A stretch of 64,000 nt of DNA from Bedellia somnulentella. Taxonomy: Eukaryota; Arthropoda; Insecta; Lepidoptera; Bedelliidae. Positions 1 to 9,860 of the stretch are shown here, piece by piece; the first letter of the stretch is position 1; every line of letters starts with the position of its first letter. The stretch covers positions 496,001-560,000 of the forward strand of contig OY755182.1 of NCBI GenBank assembly GCA_963576735.1, written 5' to 3'. The position numbers were made by a program, and so were the translations under genes. The notes under the pieces were generated by a model. The model searched no databases, was not told the DNA's origin, and was given only the letters and a program-made list of their open reading frames with translations.

Positions 1-7
1 AAGTTAT

Positions 8-218
8 TGGCAGTGTAAGCTGGCTTAGAATGTCACAACCTTCTTCTCAGGGGTGTTATAGGCGACTAAGGTGATGGAGATTCGAATCAATCACCAACGA
101 TACTTTATTTCTACCATCTTGTGCTAGGGGTATCAACTTCCAAGAGGAGTTTCTAATTCTGAATCGCTGACTATCCGTTTTTGGGATTTTTGCCGTGAGT
201 ATTTGTATGTTTGTATGT
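8..218 (+). mobile_element. SINE-A copy, diverged
   Basis: Head reads as a worn GCAGTG..GGCTTAGAATG and the end is CCGTGAGTATTTGTATG followed by a TATG-like run. The middle is deleted and substituted relative to younger copies, including loss of the GGTTGGAGACC block, so this is an old insertion. Confidence 0.7.
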
Positions 219-703
219 ATCAGCGTTCGCAAATGAGAGGTATTGCAAATGCTGAATCTGTTTTATACCTGTGCCATTGTTATAAACCGTTTGTTTTTAC
301 AACTAAAAGTTCAGTGTGTTTTTAAGTGAAAATACAAACTAATTTTAAATATTTAAAATATCCTTTAAAATAATACAAAAGTAGTAATAAATTCCGACAT
401 CAAATTGAAATCTTTTTAGCCTTGGAAATGAAAGGATGGACATAAATTTAAGAACGAGAAAGCAAAGGCTTATAATAACATCAAAACCATATGTGTATTC
501 TCACAAGAATTTGTCTTTATATATCCACTTATTCTTGGGCACAAGTTTAACTACTCGATCAACAAAACTTATATTAGTTTTGTTTTTCTTACCAAATTAT
601 AGTCAAGAATATAAGCGAAAAACAACATCAATTGAAACTTAATTAATTTCTCCTCAGTAACTTTAGTTTACTTACCTAACTTACTAGACCTTATTTATCT
701 ATT
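219..703. other. No feature recognised
   Basis: AT-rich sequence. A 68-codon open frame at 436-642 has low-complexity composition and no family resemblance, so I do not call it a gene. Confidence 0.5.
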
Positions 704-881
704 CATACATACAAACATACTTCAGTTGGGTAATAATGGTGATAAAATAAAAAATGCTTGGTGATGAGTGTGCAGCCACATCGCCCATTAATCATTTTTA
801 ACAACACCCTTAGGCGCCGTTCACGACTACCGTGGTAAGGAATGGGATAGTGATATTCTAAGCCGACAATATACAGCTTAA
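704..881 (-). mobile_element. SINE-A copy, 3' part deleted
   Basis: Starts with a CATACATACAAACATAC tail, skips the tail-proximal part of the element, then shows the CACATCGCCC block and ends with TTCTAAGCCGACAATATACAGC, the worn head of the family. Confidence 0.7.
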
Positions 882-942
882 GAGTCGAAGAGGCGTGAAA
901 GTACCGTCCAAGCAAATCGCGGATACTCTGTAAACCAGAAGG

Positions 943-1074
943 GCAAGCACGAGCCGTGTTTAAACTAGTTATCTCGTGGGATAAAGCAGCCATCTCTTAC
1001 GCACTTACTTAGTATCGTATACAGCCATCTCATTCTAACCGTTATCGTGTCGATAAAATAGCGCTCGTGCTTGC
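943..1074. mobile_element. 132-bp inverted-repeat element (MITE-1)
   Basis: Bounded by a perfect 11-bp inverted repeat, GCAAGCACGAG at 943-953 and CTCGTGCTTGC at 1064-1074. The internal sequence recurs, reversed, at about 49447-49567, so it is a dispersed repeat. No coding capacity and no clear target duplication. Likely a non-autonomous DNA transposon, superfamily unknown. Confidence 0.6.
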
Positions 1075-1092
1075 TATACAGGAGACAATAAT

Positions 1093-1218
1093 GTTACATG
1101 ATATTTAGAAGTATTAGTACCTCTGCCATACCTTCGTGGATATGCGGCGTGACGGGTTTTCTTTCCCTTTCCCTTTTTGGGCTTAAGGTATTTTAACCGT
1201 GAGTATACGTATGTATGA
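1093..1218 (+). mobile_element. SINE-B 3' remnant followed by SINE-A 3' remnant
   Basis: 1093-1155 matches the SINE-B end (TTTAGAAGTATTAGTACCTC, then ATGCGGCGTGA). 1156-1218 ends AACCGTGAGTATACGTATG like SINE-A. Both are short and worn. Confidence 0.55.
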
Positions 1219-1419
1219 ATTTATTTCTTTTTTTGTAATTAAATATTATAATTTTCATTACTATTGTTCTATAAAATATATTTGATGCTTCAATTTAAAT
1301 ATATTTTAAAGACCTTTTGAGCTATTTTTGGGGTAGCTAGACCATCAGTTTATGATGTTATTTAAATAAATGTTATATTACTTTTCAATGAAATAGATTG
1401 ATAACACCATCAAGTCAGG

Positions 1420-1672
1420 GACATAGACTTAAAGTTCTTTATAACCAAACTTAACCTACAAAACTGTAACAACGACTAAACTAATGGGGGAGCAATGTTT
1501 CACAAGACAATCGCGAAAGTGTGGACACAGCGCGAGGATGGCGGCGGCGGCGGTATGACAAACTACCAGTCACTAACACTTAAAATTACAACAGCTATTA
1601 AAGCAGAAAGCCCATACTATTAGCGTGTACATGGAGGAACAGATTTTTTTTAAGAATTTGTGAGTTTATTGA
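1420..1672. repeat. Direct duplication, copy 1
   Basis: Matches 1867-2112 at an offset of 441 bp. The best block, 1491-1590, is nearly identical to 1932-2031 and carries a GGCGGCGGCGGCGG run. Neither copy has a sustained reading frame. Function unknown. Confidence 0.8.
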
Positions 1673-1866
1673 AAAGGGAGTTGATTTTTAGTTTTTTATT
1701 ACTTTGCAGCGCTGAACGCCAGAGAAAACAGTACAAAAATCTAAGTACCTCTACTTTTTCGAGTCTTTTGTTGTGTTTTGGTTTTTGTTCTTAAAATAAG
1801 ACATAGTTTTTTGGTCCTTAAGCAATATTTTTAGCAAAAAAGTATATTGTAAAAAGCTTTCATTTT

Positions 1867-2112
1867 TAACCCAGGGACACACACTTTAAGTTTACTATAA
1901 GCATATTTTACCCACAAAACTGTAACGAGAGAGCAATGTTTCACAAGACAATCGCGAAAGTGTGGACACAGCGCGAGGACGGCGGCGGCGGCGGTATGAC
2001 AAACTACCAGTCACTAACACTTAAAATTACAACAGCTATTAAATTAGAAAGCCCACACTATTAACGTGTACATGGAGGAACGGTTTTTTTTTAAGAATAT
2101 GTGAGTTTAATG
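1867..2112. repeat. Direct duplication, copy 2
   Basis: Partner of 1420-1672. Similarity fades gradually on both sides, ending in a T run and a GTGAGTTTA motif in both copies. Confidence 0.8.
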
Positions 2113-2120
2113 AAGAGTTA

Positions 2121-2640
2121 ATAAGTTTTTTTTTATTACCATGCTGTAAAACTAGTGCCACAACCAATACACATAAAGATAGGACTGAAGATGGAGGAGG
2201 ATTAAGAGACTTATTTATCTATAACTTTGTGTTCACAAAAAAGCAATCCACATTTCATTCAGTGACACAAACCATCCATCACCAATGTCCCGTGAGAAAA
2301 CCGATAAAATGCCCCAAAGGTCGTTTTTGGTATACAAATGAAACAATTATAAGGTTATTAACTGTTGGTCATCAAAATTGGCCTCGCGACTATATCTCGT
2401 GATATTTCTACAAGTAGATAAATATTATTTCTCGTGTCCAGTGTAAACGCGGCCACACGCCGGTAGCCGTAATTCCCCGTTTTGCACAACGAGGCAAGTT
2501 TAATGAAATTCTTGCGAGCAACTTGCACCGGCCACGCCAGCTTTTTAAAACTGCCCTTTTTTGTGCAAAACGGTTAAATCGATTTTGATAGTGACACGTT
2601 CAAATTATGGCATTTTTGTGGCTAGTTATGGGTTGTTTTT
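2121..2640. other. Anonymous sequence with an 11-bp inverted repeat
   Basis: CCGTTTTGCAC at 2477-2487 is the exact reverse complement of GTGCAAAACGG at 2563-2573, around a moderately GC-rich centre. No gene seen. It could be a hairpin or a worn short transposon. Confidence 0.4.
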
Positions 2641-2700
2641 TAATAATAAATAAAGGAAATGAAAAATTTCCACACAGGTGGGGATCGAACCCGCGACCTC
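2641..2700 (-). mobile_element. SINE-C fragment, tRNA 3' half
   Basis: On the minus strand it contains the tRNA-like T arm (GGTTCGATCCCC) and the downstream AAATTTTTC..CCTTTATTTATTA flank. It stops mid-tRNA at 2700, where plus-strand SINE-C sequence begins. Confidence 0.75.
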
Positions 2701-3010
2701 ACATGAGGTTATCATAAACAAAAACATTCAAATTATGTGATAGTTACGCGTTCTCAACATTTGTTTTCTATCTAAATAGGCCTGAAAAATTCGGAGGTAG
2801 GGAACGCAAACACTACTTGAAAGTGTAAAAGAAACAAAGGATAGAAGAATTTCGCACTGGCAGCCATTGACACGATAGCTCAATTGGCAGAGCGACTGAG
2901 GCGTATACCCGAGGTCGCGGGTTCGATCCCCGCCTGTGACGAAATTTTTCTTTCCTTTATTTATTAGTAATAATCCCCACATGAGGTTTTCATCAACAAA
3001 AACATTCAAA
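2701..3010 (+). mobile_element. SINE-C copy with tRNA-like 2869-2940
   Basis: Contains the left arm (TCGGAGGTAGGGAACGC, GGATAGAAGAATTTCGC), the tRNA-like core and the right arm (CCCCACATGAGG). Core box A region is TAGCTCAATTGG and box B is GGTTCGATCCC. Acceptor ends GACACGA/CTGTGAC are slightly mismatched. Not a functional tRNA. Confidence 0.8.
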
Positions 3011-3094
3011 TTTTGTTTTTTTAGAAATTAACATATTTAACAAAGAATTATTTACTATTGCCGCTCCGTATCAGCTATATCCTTATATATGTTG

Positions 3095-3296
3095 AACATA
3101 CCTCGCAGGACATATTTGGATCAAATAGAGAATTTCCTCAAAAAGGCAAGTGTCCAAAGTATGAAGAATAAAAGAGCATGTATGGAAAGATTTATGGATG
3201 TGAACGAACTATAGAGGTATGCCAGGATCGTACAAAGTGGCGATCAATAATACCTGCTGATCCCAATAGGAATAAACGGCGTGAGTATATATAGGC
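3095..3296 (+). mobile_element. LINE-Y 3' fragment
   Basis: Encodes a worn version of the C-terminal GRPRR..HLDQIE..KRACM family tail and ends AAACGGCGTGAGTATATATA. Frameshifted. Confidence 0.75.
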
Positions 3297-3347
3297 GTAA
3301 ATAAAATCGTTTTGGTTGTTTTGAATGTGTCTTTTATATAATATTAA

Positions 3348-3583
3348 ATATACATACATACATATACTAAAAGGGCTAGCCAGAGCTAAGGAATTAGAAA
3401 TTCCTCAGTCACTTTTGGAAAGTTGCGTGGGGAAAAGATGGTTAAGTAAAGGTTGTTGATGATGGGTCTCCAACCGCATCGCCCAAAAACCCCTTAAAAG
3501 CCCCAATACCGTTAGTCGCCTCTTGCGTACACCCACCGGAATTAATGAGGTAGTGCTATTCTAAGCCGACACTACACAGCAAG
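3348..3583 (-). mobile_element. SINE-A copy
   Basis: Near full length, from the TACATACATACATATACT tail to the GCCGACACTACACAGC head complement. The ACGGCTATAAATCCC segment at the tail is lost. Confidence 0.85.
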
Positions 3584-3723
3584 AAATACATGCATATTAA
3601 ATATATCGTTGAATTAGCTATCGGTAATTCAGTTATACTTACTTTGGGGTCAACTTGATCTGTGTAATACGTTTATATTTATTTAAAGAGAACTATTACA
3701 AATGGCGGGCTATTTTATCCTAA

Positions 3724-4045
3724 ACATAACATAACATAACATAAACGTTCACGCCGAATATCCCCGAAGGGGTTGGCAGAGGTACTAATACTTCTGAACA
3801 TCACGTGATTTTGTCACCTGGTGTTCAGAGTACCCACGTTTTGCATGGACAGTGTACTCACGTGATAGGGGACAGGCCTATCGCCGTTTTGTACGAATAC
3901 ACTGTCACATGACTAAGTACAACTCAGCCATGTGGGTTTCCTCACGATGTTTTCTCGCACCGTTAACAACCATGATAAATTAACCACACGTATGTCGTCT
4001 GTTTGCAGGATAACCGAGTGTTCTACCCACTGGGCTATCACGGTT
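3724..4045 (-). mobile_element. SINE-B copy
   Basis: Tail (AACAT)n on the left, then ACGTTCACGCC and the CACGTGA hairpin region. The tRNA-like head on the right has a box A complement CCACTGGGCTA. A short deletion near 3995 removes the box B region. Confidence 0.85.
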
Positions 4046-4102
4046 TTATCCTAAAATATTTCTATTAGTTGCCTGAGTGAGACTACATTTTAGTGAAGAA
4101 AA

Positions 4103-4343
4103 ACATACATACATACATATACTCACGCCTATAATCCACTAGAAGGGGTAGCCAGAGCCAAGGAATTATAAATTACTCTTTTGGAAGTTGAGTGGGGAAA
4201 AGGCGGTAAAATAAAGGTTTTTGGTGATGGGTCTCCAACCGGATCGCCCAAAAATCCAATAAAAAGCCCCAATACCCTAAGTAGCCTCTTACGACACCCG
4301 TGGGTAGACAGGGGTAGCGACGTTCTAAGCCAGCACTACACGG
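4103..4343 (-). mobile_element. SINE-A copy
   Basis: Complete from the CATACATACATACATATACT tail to the CCAGCACTACACGG head complement. A Helitron begins 12 bp further right. Confidence 0.85.
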
Positions 4344-4952
4344 TACTATATTATATCAATACATAGTATAAAACAAAGTCGCTTTCGCTGTATGTCCGTA
4401 TGTATGCTTAGATCTTTAAAACTACGCAACGGATTTTGATGCGGTTTTTTTTAATAGATAGAGTGATTCTTAAGGAAGGTTTGTATGTATAATAAATGCA
4501 TAATATAGTAGAGAAACACTGATAAATTTAAAGGTTTCTAATGTGATGTCGTAAATAAGCACGTTTTTTTGCGCTTATATTGCAAACGCTGGCTGAACCC
4601 TACGAGATAGACCAAAATAATGTACTACAGTATTGTTCACCTTAAAAAGTTCAACAAAAAAGTCCGCGATGGTATATGTCTATCTCTTAGGGATAACCCA
4701 GCATAACCATTTTTATTCTTTACTAAAAAATGGTAATTTACGAAGTGATTTTAAACAATACATCATTAATCCTTATCCAATTAAGTACCTTAAATAAATT
4801 GCGCATTTATTATAGATCAATATGCTTTTTACAGCATGTAATTTAAGTGAATATTACCGAAGATATTACAAATTTAAAATGCAGGGTCGTAGTTGTTTGC
4901 GCCGGGCGGCGCGTGCCTATAAATAGCGCGTCGATGGCCGCGCTTCGCCTTT

Positions 4953-5000
4953 CCTATCCGACTTAGCTTAGGTACACCTATCCGACTTAGCTTAGGTACA
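4953..5000. repeat. 24-bp tandem duplication
   Basis: Two perfect copies of a unit starting CCTATCCGACTTAGC, inside the Helitron. Confidence 0.9.
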
Positions 5001-5276
5001 CTCCTTTTCACCGCCCGGCACAACACATCAAGGTGACGCCGCATAGGCCGCAGGGCCAGCAGCACCGAGCCGGAGGGGTTTTAGTCGGTAAAAGTCCGAC
5101 ATACCGGATCCATGAGGATTTCCCCTCCGGTAAACAAAAAAAAAAAAGCGCTTCGCCTTATAGCACTTTATGATTTGCAGCGATCGCACGCGTTTATCGG
5201 AGCTCTCTAGCGAGGAAAATATCAAGAATTAAACATGTTTGTATTGGCTAATGACAAAAAAGCTGTGAATGTTGTG

Positions 5277-5342
5277 TATTCTGTAGTACATTCTGTAGTG
5301 TATTCTGTAGTACATTCTGTAGTAGTACATTCTGTAGTAGGT
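5277..5342. repeat. TTCTGTAGT minisatellite
   Basis: Five repeats of ATTCTGTAGT with short spacers near the Helitron 3' end. Confidence 0.9.
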
Positions 5343-5397
5343 ATATTTTGCATTGCACCCGTGCGAAGCCGGGGCGGGTCGCTAGTAAATTTTATAA

Positions 5398-5936
5398 AAA
5401 GTTAAGATACATATGTTATCCTGTCCTCGTTCCTACGCTTATGTATGGCAGTGAATGTTGGGTGTGGCAGAAGAAGCATGAAAGTAGAGTGAATGCAGTA
5501 GAAATGAGATCCCTCAGAAAAGTGTGTAATGTAAGGTTATGTGATCGTGTGAGGAATGATGTGATTCGTGAAAGGTGTGGTGTAAAAGATGATATTGTAA
5601 GAAAGATAGAAAAAGGAATGTTGAGATGGTTTGGGCACATAGAGAGGATGGATGACAGTAAATTGGTGAAAGAGATATATAGAGCCAATGTGGAAGGTAA
5701 TGTTAGTAGAGGACGACCTCGGAGGACACATTTGGATCAAATAGAACATGTGCTCAAAAAGGCAGGTGTCCGCAGTATGAAGAATAAAAGAGCATGTATG
5801 AAAAGATTGATGGATGTAAACGAAGCCAGAGAGGTTTGCCAGGATCGTACAAAGTGGCGATCGATAGTCTCTGCCTACCCCAATGGGAACTAACGGCGTG
5901 AGAATATGTATGTATGTATGTATGTATATGTTATCC
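5398..5936 (+). mobile_element. LINE-Y 3' fragment, longest copy
   Basis: An open frame to 5893 encodes the C-terminal tail of a non-LTR reverse transcriptase: MYGSECWVWQKK (the YGSE.W motif after the RT thumb), then RNDVIRERCGV, MLRWFGHIERMDD, GRPRRTHLDQIE and finally YPNGN before the stop. The frame opens inside the flanking Helitron, so its start is not a gene start. The RT, endonuclease and 5' part are missing. The noncoding end is GGCGTGAGAATATGTATG plus a TATG run. Features resemble RTE-type LINEs; clade not certain. SINE-A and SINE-B carry the same terminal sequence. Confidence 0.85.
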
Positions 5937-6226
5937 AATAAAAATTGCACCTCTGTGATGTGTTGCCATTAAGCTCTAGATATTGAAATAACTGTTCTTT
6001 AAATTTAACATCAATCATCAGAAAAAAGGTTGTAAACAAAAGTATAAAACAGCTATCAGTCAATTCATATCAATAAGAGTAATTTTATTTGCCAAATGTA
6101 AGCATTTTGGTACATACAATATCGATACCAGCTCAATCACAGCTCAATTATCAATATTAATTAATGCTTTTAATCAAATCAGTTAAATTTTTGTGTTAAT
6201 AAAAGAACCCATTTACGTTTTGTTTA

Positions 6227-6642
6227 ACATAACATAACATAAACGTTCACGCCGAATATCCCCGAAGAGGTTGGCAGAGGTACTAATACTTCTGAACATC
6301 ACGTGACTCTGGCACCTGGTGTTCAGAGTACCCACGTTTTGCATGGACAGTGTACTCACGTGATAGGGGGCAGGCCTATCGCCGTTTTGTACGAATACAC
6401 TGTCACATGACTATAAGTACAACTCAGTCATGTGGGTTTCCTCACGATGTTTTCACTCACCGTTAACAACCAAGACAAATTGGTGTAGGCCCGACCCAGG
6501 ATTTGAACACCGTTAACAACCATGATAAATTAACCACACATATGTCTTTAGAAAAGACGAATTGGTGTAGGCCCGACACAAGATTTGAACAATAGTCGTT
6601 TGCACGATAACAGAGTGTTCTACCCACTGGACTATCACGTTT
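6227..6642 (-). mobile_element. SINE-B copy with internal duplication
   Basis: Full length, with a tail of AACAT repeats and a head at CCACTGGACTATCACG. The segment ACCGTTAACAACCA..TTGGTGTAGGCCCGAC occurs twice (about 6460-6508 and 6510-6590), a local tandem duplication. Confidence 0.85.
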
Positions 6643-6666
6643 TGTTTAACGTTAATATAATATAGT

Positions 6667-6880
6667 AAATGTATCATGGATGTTGACGGTGAGGGAAAAC
6701 ATCGTGAGGAAACGCATATGGCTAAGTTGTACTTAGTCATGTGACAGTGTATTCGTACAAAACGGTGAAAGACCTTCCCCTGTCACGTGAGCACACTGCC
6801 CAAGCAACACTCTGAACACCAGGTGAAAATGTATCGGTACCTCTGCCAACCGTTTCGTGGAAATACGGCGTTTTTGTTTG
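6667..6880 (+). mobile_element. SINE-B copy, 5' truncated
   Basis: Starts at GTATCATGGATGTTGACGG and runs to ATACGGCGTTTTTG. Oriented opposite to the adjacent copy, so the two form an inverted pair 24 bp apart. Confidence 0.8.
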
Positions 6881-6940
6881 AGTTTGACGATATAATCATA
6901 TGGTTATTATGTTAATGTTTATATGCATAATGTGTTAAAA

Positions 6941-7180
6941 TGCCGTGCAGTGTTGGCTTAGAATAACACTACCCCATTTCTACCCGTGGGTGATTGTAAG
7001 AGGCGACTAAGGGTATGGGGCTTCTTAAGTGAATTTTGGGCGATGTGGTTGGAGACCCGTCATCAAAAACATTTATTTTTACCACCTTTTCCCCAATCAA
7101 CTTCTAAAGTGGCTGAGGAATTTCTCATTCCAAAGCTCTGGCTACCCCGTTAAGGGATTTATATCCGTGAGTATATAAAT
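6941..7180 (+). mobile_element. SINE-A copy
   Basis: Full length, head GCCGTGCAGTGTTGGC, box-B-like GGTTGGAGACCC, end CCGTGAGTATATAAATG. Confidence 0.85.
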
Positions 7181-7195
7181 GAATGAATAATTATA

Positions 7196-7352
7196 ATGAT
7201 GTTACGTTAGAGATCCAAGTCTGTAGACTCTGCGGAATATTGGACGAGAAGATGTGGCGCAGCTTCCCGAACGCTGCCCAGACGAGCTGGATTCGACGGT
7301 CGACCTCATTCTCAAGGACCTCGTTCTACCTAACCGAATGGTTTGTCCCAGG
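7196..7352 (-). pseudogene. RTE-type LINE fragment, frameshifted
   Basis: The minus strand reads YLGQTIRLGR, then after a frame change ENEVDRRIQL, WAAFGKLRHIF and SSNIPQSLQT. This is the segment between the RT thumb and the YGAETW motif in RTE-clade LINEs. Only about 50 residues survive. It appears distinct from LINE-Y. Confidence 0.75.
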
Positions 7353-7499
7353 TATTTATATTGACACTAAGACTAAGCAGCAATCAGTAGATTATGTGTA
7401 CGCATATCCTAAAAAATATTTTTTATGTCTCTCTACGATTGTAACTCCATATCATTATTTTTGAACTTGAGCCTCTTTCGTTCAGAGAGTGCGAAATAT

Positions 7500-7765
7500 A
7501 GTATTTTCTAAGATTTTCACGATTGCACATCGTAATTAAAACAACTATTGATTTTCAGATATTTTCATCGTGTGTTATTGGTATATATATATATACATGG
7601 TTTTTTAAAACCCGACGTTTCGAAAACTTTTCAGTTATCATGGTCACGGGAATACTGAGAAGTTATTTGACATTATATATACAGTACTATAAAATTATTA
7701 ATACTTACTATCTTCAAAAATGTAAGTTACATTTGCGCTTAATATTTGCTATGCACAAAAAGAGC
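7500..7765 (-). mobile_element. Penelope-like element terminal repeat
   Basis: Lies directly downstream of a Penelope GIY-YIG remnant on the same strand. It is repeated at 47718-48869, where it is flanked by a 13-bp target duplication. Minus-strand landmarks are ACTGAAAAGTTTTC, GAAACGTCGGG and the arm TAACACACGATGAAA. The hairpin-GAAAC motif recalls hammerhead ribozymes reported in Penelope terminal repeats, but the conserved CUGANGA core is not intact. Confidence 0.7.
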
Positions 7766-7769
7766 TAAT

Positions 7770-8036
7770 GTCATCTGGAGTCTTGCTAGTGTTCTTCCCT
7801 CGCTTAGTTGTGCTTATGATCGGGTTTCAAGCAGGTGGTAATTGCCAACCATCATCGCCATTGAAGTTTGGATGTTTCTTTATTTCAATAGATTCGCGTA
7901 TCATTGTAGGTATCTATCGATTCTCTTTTGCAAGAATTGTAGGTTCGTCAAAACGCATGTGGTGGTTTGGCTTATTAGTTAGGCTTCCAGGACGCCTATT
8001 CTTCATATCAGCAATATGTTCCTTTACGTAATATAT
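7770..8036 (-). pseudogene. Penelope-like element C-terminus (GIY-YIG end), degraded
   Basis: Translation of the minus strand gives KEHIADMKNRR, HHMRFDEPTILAKENR, a TAG (7914-7916), IPTMIRESIEIKKHPNFN, DDGWQLPPA, a TGA (7827-7829) and NPII. This is the characteristic end of Penelope-like retroelements: their GIY-YIG endonuclease region finishes with an E-hxK-pxNFNR-DG-xLP-W pattern. Both stops sit where the family usually has tryptophan, so each is a single TGG change. The rest of the ORF upstream (beyond 8036) is gone. A dead copy. Confidence 0.8.
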
Positions 8037-8138
8037 TTTTAATAGTTGTTTAAATAACAATCACTAATAGTTCTCAAATAAACTACCACATTGATAAGAT
8101 TAGTTTAATTAGTGTAAATAATAAGGCATATTAATAAT

Positions 8139-8360
8139 GTTGCTACCCCTTTTCTACCCACGGGTGTCGTAAAAGGCGACTTAGGGTATTGGGGCTTTTT
8201 ATTGGATTTTTGGGCGATGCGGTTGGAGACCCATCACCAAAACCTTTGTTTTACCAGCTTTTCCCCACTCAACTTCCAAAAGTGGCTGAGGAATTTATAA
8301 TTCCTTAGTTCTGGCTACCCCTTCTAGGAAAATATAGCCGTGAGTATATGTATGTATGTA
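8139..8360 (+). mobile_element. SINE-A copy, 5' truncated
   Basis: Lacks the first ~25 bp, starting at TTGCTACCCC, and ends GCCGTGAGTATATGTATG plus repeats. Truncation at the 5' side fits target-primed reverse transcription. Confidence 0.85.
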
Positions 8361-8757
8361 ATAAGGCATTACCAAAATCTTATATTTTTAATTAGCAATT
8401 AGACATGATATCATAATTTAATATATGAAATCTCATCTCAAGAATCAGAGCCTCTTAATGTAAGCAGCTTAGCATCAGAACTCAAAACATACATATTCAT
8501 ATTAAATTAACACGACACGACTTAGGAAATTTAATTTAGAATCAATTTTATAATTAATTTGTGACCTGGCATTTTGATTACGTCATTTAAAGTAATAATT
8601 ATAGAAAGTTTTAACTTGATTATCGCCTCATCAGAATAAGATTTTACAAATTACCAACGTATATAAATATGCTCAAAATTATCAATTCCAAAAACGGGTA
8701 ACGATCCAAAGTAGAAAATTTTCAGTCATTTTTAAAAGTTAACTTAATCTCATACTT
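8361..8757. other. No feature recognised
   Basis: AT-rich sequence without repeats shared elsewhere in the window and without a credible frame. Confidence 0.5.
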
Positions 8758-8806
8758 TCGCGTCTCATATATCCAAAAGGGTAGCAGAGTTACTAACTTC
8801 TACTAG
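8758..8806 (-). mobile_element. SINE-B 3' remnant
   Basis: ATATCCAAAAGGGTAGCAGA and TACTAACTTCT resemble the SINE-B tail-proximal sequence (ATCCCCGAAGGGGTTGGCAG). Very worn. Confidence 0.45.
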
Positions 8807-8841
8807 TTTCACTTATTGTTCAAATTTTCCACAGTTATGAT

Positions 8842-9125
8842 TGTTGGGCGATGCGGTTTGAGAACAATCCCATTGAGCCCGCCGGGCTGCCGACATATGT
8901 AAGCAACTAATTGTCGGTGGTCTAGGTTTCATACATAGGTTAGACTTGATTCTTTTCGTACAGGCCACCGGGTTGTGCCGCCTGGCTTGGACGGCGGGCT
9001 AGTGGACTCAGTGTGTATTGCGCTTTTAGTTTACAATCCATTCCCCACTCAACTACCAAAAGTGAAAATTTCTAATTCTTAAGTTATGGCTACCCCTTTT
9101 TGTGATTTATAGCGGTGAAAATATG
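8842..9125 (+). mobile_element. SINE-A copy split by an insertion
   Basis: GGGCGATGCGG at the left and CCATTCCCCACTCAACTACC..TAGCGGTGAAAATATG at the right are SINE-A. The intervening segment is foreign. Confidence 0.7.
8876..9000. mobile_element. GC-rich insertion with 8-bp inverted ends
   Basis: AGCCCGCC at 8876-8883 is the reverse complement of GGCGGGCT at 8993-9000. This GC-rich 125-bp block sits inside a SINE-A where no such sequence exists in other copies. Exact ends are uncertain; inserted sequence may continue to about 9035. Confidence 0.5.
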
Positions 9126-9599
9126 TTCTAACATTATCTTCCCGTGGATGTCGTATGAGGCATGCGATCAGACATAAGCAATAAGTTAAATCATAGTGTA
9201 AATATTATCAAAGTCAATACAATTTAGAAAAGTATTCAATGTTAAGAAATGAGATTTTTCATATTAAAAACTTACTTAATAAATGGGAAAATTCACTGAT
9301 GGTAAATCAGTTGAGAGGATTTCACAAAGCTCTTTATCTTAAAATTACTTGATGGAAAAGCGCAATTTGCATTAAAAGAATTCGTCTTTAAAATGAAAGT
9401 CAAAATAACTACTTAGACGTAAAAACAACAGTATTTTTTTGAATAATTTTGTTTTGTATCAATTGATGTAATTTAGGGATCCAATAAATTTCGTTTACTT
9501 AATCTGTATATAGAAGAAGAATATAATTGCTTAAACTTAGCCCAGTAATGATTGAGTTTCATAGAAATTAATTGACAAACAACCTTAACATATCTGTGG
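9126..9599. other. No feature recognised
   Basis: AT-rich. A faint SINE-A-like CCCGTGGATGTCGTATGAGG near 9150 is too short to call. Confidence 0.45.
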
Positions 9600-9855
9600 G
9601 GAGCACCACCGATGGGCTCGAATCCTACGCCAAAGCTAAAGCTAAAGCCTACGCCAGTGTAACGTTTTTTAAGTCATATGTGAACAATTTTAAAGGTGTG
9701 AACAGAAACCAACATGGCTGAGTTGTACTTAGTCTCGTGTCATAGTATAAGTGTAATATTCTAAAGAAACGGGCGGCGATAGGTCTGCCCCCTATCACGT
9801 GTGTGCACTGTCCAATCAAAACGTGGATACTCTAAAGTCCAGGAAACAATAATTT
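9600..9855 (+). mobile_element. SINE-B 5' part, interrupted
   Basis: Begins near box B (GGCTCGAATCC) and runs into the CCAGG hairpin region, where a SINE-A is inserted. The 3' part resumes at 10084. Confidence 0.7.
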
Positions 9856-9860
9856 GACCT

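Larger units (their letters stand above)
4356..5385 (+). mobile_element. Non-autonomous Helitron, 1030 bp
   Basis: Starts A|TCAATACATAG and ends GGGTCGCTAG|T, that is 5' TC, 3' CTRR, inserted between A and T as Helitrons do. Near the 3' end ACCCG pairs with CGGGT as the expected short terminal hairpin. No Rep/helicase frame. It contains two internal tandem repeats and the inverted repeat GGAGGGG/CCCCTCC (about 5082-5130). I recognise both termini from widespread lepidopteran Helitrons. Confidence 0.85.

Noticed and set aside
5348..5893. 181-codon frame as a complete protein
   Set aside because: Its start lies in the Helitron 3' end; only the part from about 5398 is LINE-Y, itself a fragment.
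7590..7660. Active hammerhead ribozyme
   Set aside because: The GAAA side is present but the CUGANGA core is not. Reported only as a degenerate candidate.
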